Notes under the pieces: model-generated
Database searches by the model: none
Told to the model about the DNA's origin: nothing
Seen by the model: only the letters and a program-made list of their open reading frames with translations
Translations under genes and position numbers: made by a program
Shown here: in pieces, positions 27,117 through 36,592 of the stretch
Layout of the letters: each line of letters opens with the position of its first letter
Numbering within the stretch: the stretch's first letter is position 1
Source of the DNA: Paenibacillus agaridevorans
GTDB lineage: Bacteria > Bacillota > Bacilli > Paenibacillales > Paenibacillaceae
Length of the DNA: 55,089 bases
Direction of reading: 5' to 3'
Assembly (NCBI RefSeq): GCF_003112455.1
Contig: NZ_BDQX01000315.1
Span: 24,121 to 79,209, forward strand

Positions 27117-28301
27117 ATGAAATGGCAAGGGAAACTGACAACTACAGGCGAAGCTGTGCAAGTTGAGGCGGAGCACGGTGTGATTACGGGGATGACCCCG
27201 TTAGCCGCCCTTTCCTCGCCATCGGCGGTAGACCAGCAGCTGTTGCACCAGTCATTGCCCTGGATTTCGGCAGGTTGGACGGATCTGCAAGTGAATGGTT
27301 TTGGCGGATATGACTTGAATGCAGAGCGGACGACCATTGAGGACGTGGAAGGCGTGACCCGAACACTGCATGCCAAAGGCGTGACCACTTACTTGCCTAC
27401 TGTGATCACCGGAAGCTTTGAGCGCATGCATCAAGCGATGTCGGTTATTGCCGACTATAGCCGTACAAATCAATATGCGGCTGCTTCGATAAGCGGCATT
27501 CATATGGAAGGACCGTATTTATCCAGTGAGGACGGAAGCAGAGGCGCGCATCCGCGCTTCCATACCCGGGACCCGGATTGGGAAGAGTTCAGGCGTTTGC
27601 AGGATGCTGCCGAAGGACGAATCCGCATGGTGACCTTGGCGCCGGAACGTGCCGGGGCTGCCGCGTTCATCGAACGCTTGGCGGACTCCGGTGTAGTCGT
27701 GGCGATCGGGCATACGGCGGCAACGGCCGAGCAACTGAATGAGGCCGTTCGTGCTGGAGCGACGTTATGTACGCATTTGGGCAATGGCTCGCATCCGATG
27801 CTGCCGCGCCATCCGAATTACATTTGGCATCAATTGGCGGATGATCGGCTATGGGCGGCGTTTATTCCGGATGGCCACCACCTGGTTCCTCCGGTGCTGA
27901 AGGCCATGCTCAGGGCCAAGCGGGAGAAAAGCATCCTGGTGAGCGACACCACACAGTTCGGAGGCATGCCTCCCGGAGAATACAGCAGTCTGATCGGCGG
28001 TAAAGTCGTACTGCATGAGAACGGCTGGCTGCATACGGCAGCGAATCCGGATATTTTGGCGGGTTCTGCCGCCTCTCTCGACACTGGTATCGCTAATGCG
28101 ATTCGTTATACGGATATGGAATTGGCAGAAGCGGTCGAAGCTGTGACGTTAAGACCCGCGAAGGTGATGCGGGATGAGCAGGCAGGGCGATTGCAAGTCG
28201 GCAGTCCGGCCGATTTAACGTTGTTCGATTATGATGAACAGAGCGGTAAGATTTTGGTCAGAGAGACTGTTGTGTCAGGAGCGTCGGTGTTCACAGGGTA
28301 A
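27117..28301 (+). CDS. nagA: N-acetylglucosamine-6-phosphate deacetylase-like amidohydrolase
   Basis: From ATG 27117 the protein has 394 residues, normal for NagA. It should remove acetyl from GlcNAc-6-phosphate before the NagB step. The TIM-barrel amidohydrolase motifs are DLQVNGFGGYDLN (about 50), HMEGPYLS (metal glutamate, about 130), GHTAAT (histidine, about 200), THLGNGSHP, and SDTTQFGGMPPG (aspartate, about 280). GGAGG precedes the ATG. A longer reading from 27039 would overlap nagB and lacks a ribosome site. It is the last gene before the terminator at 28319. Confidence 0.88.
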   Translation: MKWQGKLTTTGEAVQVEAEHGVITGMTPLAALSSPSAVDQQLLHQSLPWISAGWTDLQVNGFGGYDLNAERTTIEDVEGVTRTLHAKGVTTYLPTVITGSFERMHQAMSVIADYSRTNQYAAASISGIHMEGPYLSSEDGSRGAHPRFHTRDPDWEEFRRLQDAAEGRIRMVTLAPERAGAAAFIERLADSGVVVAIGHTAATAEQLNEAVRAGATLCTHLGNGSHPMLPRHPNYIWHQLADDRLWAAFIPDGHHLVPPVLKAMLRAKREKSILVSDTTQFGGMPPGEYSSLIGGKVVLHENGWLHTAANPDILAGSAASLDTGIANAIRYTDMELAEAVEAVTLRPAKVMRDEQAGRLQVGSPADLTLFDYDEQSGKILVRETVVSGASVFTG

Positions 28302-28318
28302 CTTAATAACGATTCGAT

Positions 28319-28371
28319 GGGTCTGTTCGATAGCAAGGGAAGTTTGACTTGTGGAACAGACCCTGTTTTTT
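28319..28371 (+). terminator. Rho-independent terminator of the importer-nagA operon
   Basis: GGGTCTGTTC (28319-28328) and GAACAGACCC (28354-28363) form a perfect 10-bp stem, followed by TGTTTTTT. Confidence 0.9.
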
Positions 28372-28435
28372 GGTGTAAATTATAATCGCATGTTTTATGG
28401 TAAATTGACCACGAAAAATAAAAAATGTGTACAAA

Positions 28436-28476
28436 AAAAGCGGTTTCATGGTAATATATTTCAGAAATCGATTACT
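28436..28476 (+). promoter_or_regulatory. DUF4838-gene promoter with cre-like site and operator S5
   Basis: An extended -10 (TGGTAATAT, hexamer 28452-28457) is followed by AGAAATCGATTACT at 28463-28476. AAAAGCGGTTTCAT (28436-28449) resembles a cre site. The arrangement repeats that at 9716-9755. Confidence 0.6.
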
Positions 28477-28645
28477 TTATTCTCTGATATTTCTAACCAC
28501 AATTTAGTCAAAAAGACTCATGGCTGAGTGCTTGCTGTTTGAAGAGCATATCTTTGAATGAAAAAAATGAGATAAAAGCTATCAAACTTGGGTATTCGGC
28601 AGGTTGGAGGAGACAACCAAAGTAGTTGGTTTGTACGGGCATAAA

Positions 28646-28659
28646 AGAAAACGATTTCC
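28646..28659 (+). promoter_or_regulatory. Second upstream LacI-type operator, S6
   Basis: AGAAAACGATTTCC lies 183 bases after S5 and 133 bases before the ATG at 28792. Two sites flanking the leader would permit looping or roadblock repression. The rest of the 28372-28791 gap holds no gene that I can see. Confidence 0.6.
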
Positions 28660-28791
28660 TTTATGTTTGCGAGCAAATGATCAGTCCACCAAAAGAGCAA
28701 GGGAGGGGAAATGAAAGTTTTATGACTTGAGTTGAGGGGATAGCATTGGTGTTTTCAGAGTAAACGATATTGTATTACAGGGAGGAAAAAG

Positions 28792-29394
28792 ATGATGAAC
28801 TTGAAGAGAGTATCAGAGATGCCTTCTGTCATACTATTTTTCTTTGTATCTTTAATCATAATTATGTTAACGCTTACAATGATCGACCGTTCGCATGTGC
28901 ATGCGGAAGAGATAGCAGGGACGGTGATTATTAGTAACGGTGAAGCTCATGCTGTTATTCTAATTGCGGACGATGCTGATGCCGTAACGCAAGATGCCGC
29001 CGACACTTTGGTCGAATATTTATCTAAGTCGACAGGAGTAGAACTGCCTGTGCATAAGCTAGGTCAATTTGATGAGTCGGCTTATGATGAGTCCGTTGTT
29101 CGCATTCAAATTGGCGCCGGCTCTTATCCGGCAGATCAGCATGTTGCCGACGGATTGGAAAATTTGCATCCGGACGGTTTTTTCATCCACCCGGACGGTG
29201 ATTCCCTTACCATTGTGGGTCCGACATCAATCGGAACACGCAACGGCGTAGTTGACTTCCTTGAACGTTTTGTGGGAGTAACCTGGTTGATGCCCACTGA
29301 GGACTGGGAAGATGTGCCGCAAGGAACGTGGAAATATATGGGCAAACCAATCCGGAGTTCTATCCCAACAATACTCCTCCGGCACCGGGAGTGA
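28792..29394 (+). pseudogene. 5' part of a broken DUF4838 gene (GH67N/GH20b-like N-terminal domain)
   Basis: GGGAGG precedes ATG 28792. A 200-codon frame begins with a hydrophobic signal (about 12-32), then a GH67N/GH20b-like domain: VTQDAADTLVEYLSKSTGVELP near residues 66-87 and GTRNGVVDFLERFVGVTWLMP near 145-165. This is the normal start of DUF4838 proteins. The frame ends at 29394, out of register with the downstream gene. From memory of the family, about 60 residues that usually lie between ...DVPQ and ...HPEFYP are missing here. The gene thus carries a deletion with a frameshift at about 29325, and the downstream part has lost its signal peptide. Confidence 0.75.
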
Positions 29395-32300
29395 TACACG
29401 GCTGGCAGCCTTGCTTTACTGTACCGGGAACGGTGGACGTAGCTGTTCAAAGAATTAACGCTTATTTTGATCGAAATCCTGAAGCAACCTCGTATTCTTT
29501 GGCCGTCAATGACAAACAAGGTTATTGTGAAGATGTGCCCGGTCATCCGGACAGACCTGACAGGATAAATTCTTACGGCAGAACCCATATGTCTGAAATC
29601 TATTATAAATGGGTTAATGATGTGGTTGAGCGCGTGCTTGTCGAACATCCGGATAAATGGTTTGGCGTCTACGCTTACGATCAAGTTGCAGAGCCTCCTC
29701 AATTTGAATTGAATGAACGAGTGATTCCGGTAATTACGAAAGACCGTCTTGCCTGGATGGATGATGAGGTCAGGCAAAAAGAACAGGATCTGATGGATCA
29801 GTGGGGCGAGGTTGCTTCACAACTGGGCTGGTATGATTATATGTTGAGTTACCACTACCCATTGCCTCGCGTGTATCCTCATTTACTGGCTGATTTGTAC
29901 GAATATGCAGAAGAAAACAATGTTCTGGTGCATCATTGGGATATGCACCCTGTACTGGGAGATGGACCTCAGCCATGGATTATTGCAAAATTGCAATGGA
30001 ATCGGGATCAAGATGTAGATGAACTTTTGGAACATTGGTATGAACGCGCTGTTGGCGAGGAAGCTGCTGCCGATCTAAAAGAATATTTTGAAATATGGGA
30101 AACATTTTGGTATGAGAAAGCGGTAAATAGCGGTTGGTTCCAAATTTCCAAGGATTATATTTACTTATCATTTAATGAAAATGGATATCTTGCTTTGGCG
30201 AAAGATGAGATTCGGAGGAGCAGAGAATTACTTGACTCGGTGCTCGCCAAAGCAGAAACGGAACAGCAAAAATTACGGGCGGAGCAGTTGCTTCATCAGT
30301 TTGAATACTATGAAATTTCAGTTTTGAGCTATCCGGGTAAAATAGATATGCCAACAACGGAGCAGGAAGCTCTGGACATATTGGATGAGTTGGAGCAGAC
30401 GTTGGAATTTCGGTTGAACGTGGTTCAACGCCGTAATGAGTTGCTTGCAGAATACGAAGAGATCCCTGCATTGCGATATCCTGCCACTCCGGTTGGAGAG
30501 AGTTGGTCGGGATGGAACGCGTATGAATTTTGGAACTTGGTGAAATATATTGAGCAGTATGAGCCTGAGGGCGGGATGATAACGAATGCGTTGCAATCCC
30601 TATTGCAGAGTTATGAAACGCCTAAACTGAGAGAGTTTTCAAGATTGCTGCTGGCGCTTGATTCAGTGACATCCTTGTCGATGAATCCTTCTTTTACGTG
30701 GGGCGGCACCAGGCCTGATTCCTGGAACATTTGGAATCCGCATCAATCCGCACAAATTACGAGGGTGACTGATGAGCAGGGAAATAGCAGTATGCGTTTT
30801 GAGAATACGCAAGCTGGCGGGGTGTATCAGACGATCCCGGTCACGCCAGGATTGCTGGCGTCTTCGGTTCGTTACTATACCCCTGAGGGCTCGGAGAGCG
30901 GCGGAACACTGCAAATTGTTATCGAGGCCTACAATACTGCCGGAAAAAAACTTGTATATAGATCGGACAGAGTCGCTTTTGCAGATACAGCCGGAACATG
31001 GGCAACTGTGAATTTCCTGGAAGAATTGCCGGAGCATTTTAATGGCGGTGATCTTACCAGCATTTTGATCAATACACAGGTCAGCAATACGGAAGATGTT
31101 GTTGTACATTTAGATGATGTAGTTGTTTATCAATCCGCATCTTCTGTGGGAGATTTGAGGCCGCTCGTTGATCGTTTGGCTGAAGAAGAAGAAGTGTTGG
31201 CGTCAGCCTTGCTGCAGCATCTCGATCTGGCGGAAGGTCATTATGATCAAAATGAACTGGCGTCTTATATACAACAGTTAGCTCAATTCTTAGCCCTATT
31301 GGAACAGAGGATGGAAGAGGGGGGCCCGAACGAGCTTGTCGATGTCCTCTATAATGATGGCAATAAAATATTAAACCAATCTCTTGCCGTCCAATTGGAT
31401 TCAAAGGATATACGTGTAAGTGTCAGAGGAGCGCATCCGATTGCGGTTACCTTGCACAACAAAGAAACGCAGCCGCTTGAACTCTCGTTGGAAGGTATAG
31501 TGCCGGAAGGGATGCAGTTGGCTTTTAACAACCCGATTCAGATCCCTGCCGGTGAAAAAATTACCGTTGCAGGAAACCTGACCATTACTCCGGGACTGGA
31601 AGAAGATCGGTACGATGCTGCATTAACAGTCAACATAGGCGGTGTGTTGGTAAAAGCTTTTGATTTTCAAGTAGATTATACCAGCAACCTGATTGGAAAT
31701 CCGGGTTTTGAGAACGGGATGCCCGATAACCCGGCAATTCCTACAGAGTGGAGAATAAGTAGTAATGACGTGGGACGTGTTGATGACAAAGCTCATGACG
31801 GAAATTATTCTTTCAAGTTTGTGCCAGGTTCTGCGGTGAAGCAAAGTCGATCCAACGATGTTGCGGTTATTCCGGGCAAGACGTATCTTCTTAGTGGCTG
31901 GATCTACAGTCCGTCAGGTGATGTGGATTTTGGACTAAGGGAAACGAACAATGCGGGAGCGACAATAAGCTACAAGTGGGCAAGCGGGATTCAAGGTGTG
32001 GCAGATTGGGTTTATTACGAAATGGAGCTGACTCCGCGAAGCCAGACCGAGATTTTACAAGTATATGTACGCATACCTGCAAACGCAGGCTCACCGATAT
32101 GGTTTGATGATATCCGACTGGAAATAGTTTCTGAAGAGGAAGAGCCAACACTGCAAAGCATTCAAATCGTCGGCGCTCTTGCTTCGATGGAAGTCAATGA
32201 GACGGTGCAACTGCAAGTGACGGCTGCGTACAGCGATGACAGCAGTGAAGAAGTGACAGCTGCTGATGGAGTTGCGTACACAAGCAGCAATCCAGAAGTG

Positions 32301-33278
32301 GCAGAGGTAAGCGCTAGTGGTGTTGTAACGGCGAAGACGTCAGGTACAACGACGATAACTGCAACCTATGAGGGAATGACAGCTTCATATGAACTGGTTG
32401 TATCGAATACAAATGAAGGACCGCAGTTGCTTCGTCTGGAGTTGAGCGGTCTGGACTTGTCCGCCCCGGCAGGCGGCTCAGGACAGATAACGGTTCATGC
32501 TATTTACAGTGACGGTACAGATGAAAATGTAAGCACAGAGGTTGTGTATTCAAGTTCAGATCATACAGTTGCTGAAGTGCTCTTTGATGGGATCGTCTTG
32601 TATAAGACAGCAGGTACAGCAGTCATTAGTGCAGCCTATGGCACACATACAGCAGAGGCGGTGTTGGTTGAAGTCATCGGTACTGCGGCAAGTAATGCTG
32701 CTCCGGGCAAGCCGACATTGGTCGATAATAATGGTCATGATACAGGGCTTCGCGATGGCGATTATACCATCACTATGAATATGTGGTGGGGAAACAACGG
32801 TGTTGTTTACCGTTTGTATGAGAATGATGTATTAATAGAAACAAAATTACTGAGCGATCAGTCGCCGGGAGTGCAAACAACGGCAACCGCTATTAGCGGC
32901 CGGGCGAACGGTATTTATGTGTATCGCTCAGAATTGATCAACGGTTTTGGAGTGACGACTAGCAATATATTGACAATCACAGTGACTGATGCAGCGCCAG
33001 GTGTTCCGGTTCTCTCTGATGATAACTGGGATGGAGACGGCAATTACAAGATTACAATGAATATGTGGTGGGGAACGAATGGAACCGCATATCGTTTGTA
33101 CGAGAACGGAGTGCTGATCGACGAGCAGTCTCTTGTTGCGGCAACGCCAGGTGCGCAGATAGCACAGACACAGATCAATGGCAGGCCAGCTGGTACGTAT
33201 GAGTATCGCGTGGAGCTTGTTAATGATGCGGGTGTGACTTCCAGTGCAATCAGGAGTGTAACCGTGAGGAATACTTGA
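29328..33278 (+). CDS. DUF4838 multidomain protein, 3' part of the frameshifted gene
   Basis: The frame is open for 1316 residues from GTG 29328, but its homology to the family begins at once with [10 protein letters not shown] and HGWQPCFT, so the GTG is unlikely to be a genuine start. The DUF4838 domain fills about 1-270 ([23 protein letters not shown]). A helical part and a jelly-roll (about 440-590) follow, then an immunoglobulin-like module, a CBM starting NPGFEN (about 790-940), and two Big_2-like domains (about 945-1100). Two tandem repeats of about 90 residues with the signature MNMWWGxNG follow at about 1130 and 1220; these are known from chitinases of related bacilli. It was probably a secreted glycan-degrading protein. 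Whether the reading frame is restored by frameshifting is unknown. Confidence 0.7.
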   Translation: MEIYGQTNPEFYPNNTPPAPGVIHGWQPCFTVPGTVDVAVQRINAYFDRNPEATSYSLAVNDKQGYCEDVPGHPDRPDRINSYGRTHMSEIYYKWVNDVVERVLVEHPDKWFGVYAYDQVAEPPQFELNERVIPVITKDRLAWMDDEVRQKEQDLMDQWGEVASQLGWYDYMLSYHYPLPRVYPHLLADLYEYAEENNVLVHHWDMHPVLGDGPQPWIIAKLQWNRDQDVDELLEHWYERAVGEEAAADLKEYFEIWETFWYEKAVNSGWFQISKDYIYLSFNENGYLALAKDEIRRSRELLDSVLAKAETEQQKLRAEQLLHQFEYYEISVLSYPGKIDMPTTEQEALDILDELEQTLEFRLNVVQRRNELLAEYEEIPALRYPATPVGESWSGWNAYEFWNLVKYIEQYEPEGGMITNALQSLLQSYETPKLREFSRLLLALDSVTSLSMNPSFTWGGTRPDSWNIWNPHQSAQITRVTDEQGNSSMRFENTQAGGVYQTIPVTPGLLASSVRYYTPEGSESGGTLQIVIEAYNTAGKKLVYRSDRVAFADTAGTWATVNFLEELPEHFNGGDLTSILINTQVSNTEDVVVHLDDVVVYQSASSVGDLRPLVDRLAEEEEVLASALLQHLDLAEGHYDQNELASYIQQLAQFLALLEQRMEEGGPNELVDVLYNDGNKILNQSLAVQLDSKDIRVSVRGAHPIAVTLHNKETQPLELSLEGIVPEGMQLAFNNPIQIPAGEKITVAGNLTITPGLEEDRYDAALTVNIGGVLVKAFDFQVDYTSNLIGNPGFENGMPDNPAIPTEWRISSNDVGRVDDKAHDGNYSFKFVPGSAVKQSRSNDVAVIPGKTYLLSGWIYSPSGDVDFGLRETNNAGATISYKWASGIQGVADWVYYEMELTPRSQTEILQVYVRIPANAGSPIWFDDIRLEIVSEEEEPTLQSIQIVGALASMEVNETVQLQVTAAYSDDSSEEVTAADGVAYTSSNPEVAEVSASGVVTAKTSGTTTITATYEGMTASYELVVSNTNEGPQLLRLELSGLDLSAPAGGSGQITVHAIYSDGTDENVSTEVVYSSSDHTVAEVLFDGIVLYKTAGTAVISAAYGTHTAEAVLVEVIGTAASNAAPGKPTLVDNNGHDTGLRDGDYTITMNMWWGNNGVVYRLYENDVLIETKLLSDQSPGVQTTATAISGRANGIYVYRSELINGFGVTTSNILTITVTDAAPGVPVLSDDNWDGDGNYKITMNMWWGTNGTAYRLYENGVLIDEQSLVAATPGAQIAQTQINGRPAGTYEYRVELVNDAGVTSSAIRSVTVRNT

Positions 33279-33288
33279 TCACGAGACA

Positions 33289-33337
33289 AGGCTGTCCAGA
33301 AACCAGTGGAAACTGGCTCCTGGATAGCCTGTTTTTC
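33289..33337 (+). terminator. Rho-independent terminator after the DUF4838 gene
   Basis: AGGCTGTCCAG (33289-33299) pairs with CTGGATAGCCT (33320-33330) with one G-U, enclosing a small inner hairpin (CCAGT/ACTGG), and GTTTTT follows. Confidence 0.8.
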
Positions 33338-33349
33338 TCATAGTCTTAT

Positions 33350-33424
33350 TTATGGCGTGCCTCTAATTTGCACTTCCTCGCTGCCAATAGACTTGAACTT
33401 GATTGCGCCCTGCTCAGGCGAGCT
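33350..33424 (-). other. 24-codon in-frame reading frame directly after the AraC stop
   Basis: After the TAA of the minus-strand AraC gene the same frame continues as SSPEQGAIKFKSIGSEEVQI and RGTP before a second TAA. The peptide looks like a protein tail rather than random sequence. It may be the remnant of a neighbouring gene or a former extension; I cannot assign it. Confidence 0.3.
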
Positions 33425-34324
33425 TTACTTCGGCTTCGGGAGTTTGCCCGTTAGGGCATACCGCTTCGGCGTCGTGCCGTACGTGCGCTTGAACACCCGG
33501 ATGAAGTGGCTGACGTCCATGCCGAGCTTCTCCGCGACCCGGTCCACCGTAATGCCGGGATGGTCCTTAAAGATTTGCAAGGATCGATTCATGCGCAGCT
33601 GCAGCATGTATTGCTGAGGCGTCATGCCGTAGCCCGCGACGAACAGGCGGTGAAAATGCTGAACCGAATAGCCGGCCGCCTTGGCTACGTTGGACAGAAG
33701 CAGCCGCTCGGTCGAGTGGTCGTGTATCCATTGCACGGCCGCCTGCAATGCGGAATTGGGCAGATCCGACGGCATGTTCTTTTTGGAAGGCTTTGCAGCC
33801 GGGTATTGCCCCTCCATCCAGGCGAGCAACAGATCATACAACCGCCTTGAAGCTTCGTAGGCATGCTCGCCGCCTTGCTTTATCGTATGCCAGATACCCT
33901 CCAGCTTCAGCCATAGCTCTTCAAAATTCGGCGTGTGGACGGCGACCGGTTCCGGTTCACCCTGCTGCGACGTCTTCTCGACGGCCGACGGATTGCTCAC
34001 GCCCATTTGTGAAAGCAATCCGTCTGCCGCGCTTCCGCCAAAGGCGATATAGCCGAGATTCCAGGTATCCTCTGACGAATCCGGTTGATAGAGATGTCTC
34101 GTATGCGCAGGCATCAGCAGCGCCATGCCCGCCGACAGCCCGTACTCTTGCCCATCGGCTATGCGGAAGCTCCCCTTGCCTCTCCGGGTCAGGAACAGCT
34201 GATGCGCGGGATAACCGCTGCCGAGCCTATTGATCTCCCTCTGCTCATGGCTGCCCACGCACCTGACGTACAGGGGGAGGCGCTGCTCCAGATTGGCGTT
34301 GTCGGCGAACAAGAATGGCATCAT
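33425..34324 (-). CDS. AraC-family transcriptional regulator (divergent from GH42)
   Basis: The 299-residue protein (ATG at 34324, after AAGGAG) has an N-terminal AraC-type sensor portion (GKGSFRIADGQEYGLSAGMA, about 53-72) and a C-terminal double helix-turn-helix. The motifs include LLLSNVAKAAGYSVQHFHRLF and VDRVAEKLGMDVSHFIRVFKR. A GTG at 34336 overlaps the Shine-Dalgarno and was not chosen. The gene is transcribed away from the beta-galactosidase gene 127 bases away, a usual layout for a local activator of galactoside use. Confidence 0.9.
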   Translation of the reverse strand: MMPFLFADNANLEQRLPLYVRCVGSHEQREINRLGSGYPAHQLFLTRRGKGSFRIADGQEYGLSAGMALLMPAHTRHLYQPDSSEDTWNLGYIAFGGSAADGLLSQMGVSNPSAVEKTSQQGEPEPVAVHTPNFEELWLKLEGIWHTIKQGGEHAYEASRRLYDLLLAWMEGQYPAAKPSKKNMPSDLPNSALQAAVQWIHDHSTERLLLSNVAKAAGYSVQHFHRLFVAGYGMTPQQYMLQLRMNRSLQIFKDHPGITVDRVAEKLGMDVSHFIRVFKRTYGTTPKRYALTGKLPKPK

Positions 34325-34363
34325 CGGAAACGACACTCCTTATATGATAAGATTGGACGATTT

Positions 34364-34382
34364 ATTGACGGTTCTGGTCAAT
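34364..34382. promoter_or_regulatory. Inverted repeat in the AraC/GH42 divergent promoter
   Basis: ATTGAC and GTCAAT are 6-bp arms separated by seven bases, in the 126-bp space between the two divergent genes. TGATCA follows at 34382 and recurs nearby as ATGATCAAGG. An activator site is plausible but unproved. Confidence 0.35.
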
Positions 34383-34450
34383 GATCAGCGTTCCATTATG
34401 GACTATGATCAAGGCATAAGTGAAATATAAGATGATGAGGTGGAACGTAG

Positions 34451-36517
34451 ATGACAATTTTAAAAGCTCCGGTAAGCCCGAAACTTCCCGTGCTCATGCA
34501 CGGAGCCGACTATAATCCCGACCAATGGCTGCATGATCCCGCCGTGCTGGAGGAAGACATACGGCTTATGAAGCTTGCCGGCTGCAACGTGATGGCGATC
34601 GGCATATTTTCGTGGGCGGCGCTGGAGCCCTCCGAAGGCGAATTCCGGTTCGAGTGGCTGGACCAAGTGCTGGAGCGCTTCCGTCTCAACGGTATATATG
34701 CCTGGCTAGCAACGCCGAGCGGCGCGCGTCCCGCCTGGCTGGCCGAGGGTTACCCGGAGGTGCTTCGGGTAGGCCCTAACCGGGTTCGCAATTTGTACGC
34801 GGGGAGACATAACCACTGCTTTACATCCCCTGTCTACCGGGAGAAGGTCGCCATGATCAATAGCAAGCTGGCGGAACGTTACGCGACGCATCCCGCGGTC
34901 GTCGGTTGGCATATTTCCAACGAATACGGGGGCGAGTGCCATTGCGACCTGTGCCAGGAGGCGTTCCGGAGCTGGCTGAAACGTCAATACGGCACGCTCG
35001 ACGCGTTGAATCTTGCTTGGTGGACCTCGTTCTGGGCCCATACGTATACGGATTGGAAGCAGATCGAATCCCCTGCCCCTCACGGGGAACGGATGGTTCA
35101 CGGCCTGAATCTGGACTGGCGCCGCTTTGTGACGGAGCAGACGGTCGCCTTCTGCAAGCATGAGATCGACGCCGTCAAATGGGCTAATCCCGACCTGCCG
35201 GTTACGACCAATATGTATACGCTCGAGACTCTGGACTATCGCAAATTCGCCGCCATATTGGACGTCATCTCATGGGATGCCTATCCGGACTGGCATAGCG
35301 AGCCGGACAACGTCAAGGTAGCTTCGACGTTCGCCTTCATGCACGACATGTTCCGCTCCATGCTGCGCAAGCCGTTTCTATTAATGGAGAGCACGCCAAG
35401 CATGACCAACTGGCAGGCGGTGAGCAAGCTGAAGAAGCCGGGTATGCACCGGTTGTCCTCCCTGCAGGCGATTGCGCACGGCTCGGATTCCGTGCAATAT
35501 TTCCAGTGGAGGAAAAGCAGGGGCTCCAGCGAGAAATTGCACGGCGCGGTCGTCGACCATGCCGGTCACGAGCATACCCGCGTATTCAAGGACGTCGCGG
35601 AATTAGGCGGAACGCTGGCCGACCTTTCGGAAGTTGCGGGCTCGCTTACTCCTTCGGAGACCGCGATCCTGTTCGACTGGGAGAACCGCTGGGCCGTCAA
35701 GGACGCCAAGGGCCCGCGCAATGCCGGACTGCATTACGAGGAGACGGTGCATGACCATCATCGCGCGTTCTGGAATCAGGGCATTCCCGTTGACGTGATC
35801 GGCAGCGAGGACGACTTTTCGCCTTACAAGCTGATCGTTGCGCCGATGCTCTACCTGTGCAGAGAAGAAACCGGACGCAAGCTGGAGTCGTTCGTGGAGC
35901 GCGGCGGAACTCTTGTCGTTACCTATTGGTCGGGCATCGTCGACGAGCATGACCTATGCCATCTGGGAGGTTTTCCTGGGCCGCTCCGCAAGACGCTCGG
36001 CATCTGGGCGGAGGAGATCGACGCGCTGCAAGATCGCGAGCGCAACGGCTTGTCCCTGATAGAAGGCAACCCGCTAGGGCTGTCCGGCCGTTACCAATCC
36101 CGCGAGCTGTGCGAGCTGATTCATTTGGAGGGAGCGGAAGCGCTGGGTTGCTACACCGACGATTTCTACGCGGAGCGGCCAGCCCTTACGGTCAATAGCT
36201 TGGGACAAGGAAAAGCGTATTATCTGGCGACTCGCTTTGAAGGCGACTTCCTCCTTGAATTCTATCGAGCGGTGACGGCACAAGCGGGCGTAACGCGCGT
36301 GCTGGATACGGAGCTGCCGGCGGGCGTTACCGCGCAGCAGCGGACGGACGGCAGCTCGGATTTTATTTTCCTGATGAATTTCGGCGACAAGGCGGCGGAG
36401 GTAGCGCTGGACGGACGGGCCTACGTCGATCTCGAAAACGGGGAACCCGTGGAAGCGGTCGTCCCGTTGCCTGTTAACGGCATTCGGGTGTTGAAGCGCG
36501 ACGCTTCTCCCAATTAA
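34451..36517 (+). CDS. Glycoside hydrolase family 42 beta-galactosidase
   Basis: The 688-residue protein has the GH42 opening GADYNPDQW and the TIM barrel with acid/base glutamate in HISNEYGG (E158) and nucleophile in LLMESTPSMTNW (E313). The trimerisation domain follows (about 395-600) and a small beta domain ends the protein. A zinc-site cysteine cluster, CHCDLC near residue 164, is present, as in many GH42 enzymes. No signal peptide, so it acts in the cytosol. GATGAGGTGG precedes ATG 34451. It is convergent with the heparinase-type gene and separated from it by a bidirectional terminator. Confidence 0.93.
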   Translation: MTILKAPVSPKLPVLMHGADYNPDQWLHDPAVLEEDIRLMKLAGCNVMAIGIFSWAALEPSEGEFRFEWLDQVLERFRLNGIYAWLATPSGARPAWLAEGYPEVLRVGPNRVRNLYAGRHNHCFTSPVYREKVAMINSKLAERYATHPAVVGWHISNEYGGECHCDLCQEAFRSWLKRQYGTLDALNLAWWTSFWAHTYTDWKQIESPAPHGERMVHGLNLDWRRFVTEQTVAFCKHEIDAVKWANPDLPVTTNMYTLETLDYRKFAAILDVISWDAYPDWHSEPDNVKVASTFAFMHDMFRSMLRKPFLLMESTPSMTNWQAVSKLKKPGMHRLSSLQAIAHGSDSVQYFQWRKSRGSSEKLHGAVVDHAGHEHTRVFKDVAELGGTLADLSEVAGSLTPSETAILFDWENRWAVKDAKGPRNAGLHYEETVHDHHRAFWNQGIPVDVIGSEDDFSPYKLIVAPMLYLCREETGRKLESFVERGGTLVVTYWSGIVDEHDLCHLGGFPGPLRKTLGIWAEEIDALQDRERNGLSLIEGNPLGLSGRYQSRELCELIHLEGAEALGCYTDDFYAERPALTVNSLGQGKAYYLATRFEGDFLLEFYRAVTAQAGVTRVLDTELPAGVTAQQRTDGSSDFIFLMNFGDKAAEVALDGRAYVDLENGEPVEAVVPLPVNGIRVLKRDASPN

Positions 36518-36526
36518 TGATAGTTG

Positions 36527-36571
36527 CAAAAGCCCCAGGCAAGCGATCAAGTCGCGAGTCCGGGGCTTTTG
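36527..36571. terminator. Bidirectional terminator between GH42 and the heparinase-type gene
   Basis: CAAAAGCCCC (36527-36536) and GGGGCTTTTG (36562-36571) form a perfect 10-bp stem with A-rich and T-rich flanks suitable for both strands. Confidence 0.85.
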
Positions 36572-36592
36572 TTTGTTCAATTATAGGAAAGT

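Noticed and set aside
33506-34384. Several plus-strand frames of 100-160 codons opposite the AraC gene
   Set aside because: They follow from GC-rich antisense of a clear AraC coding sequence.
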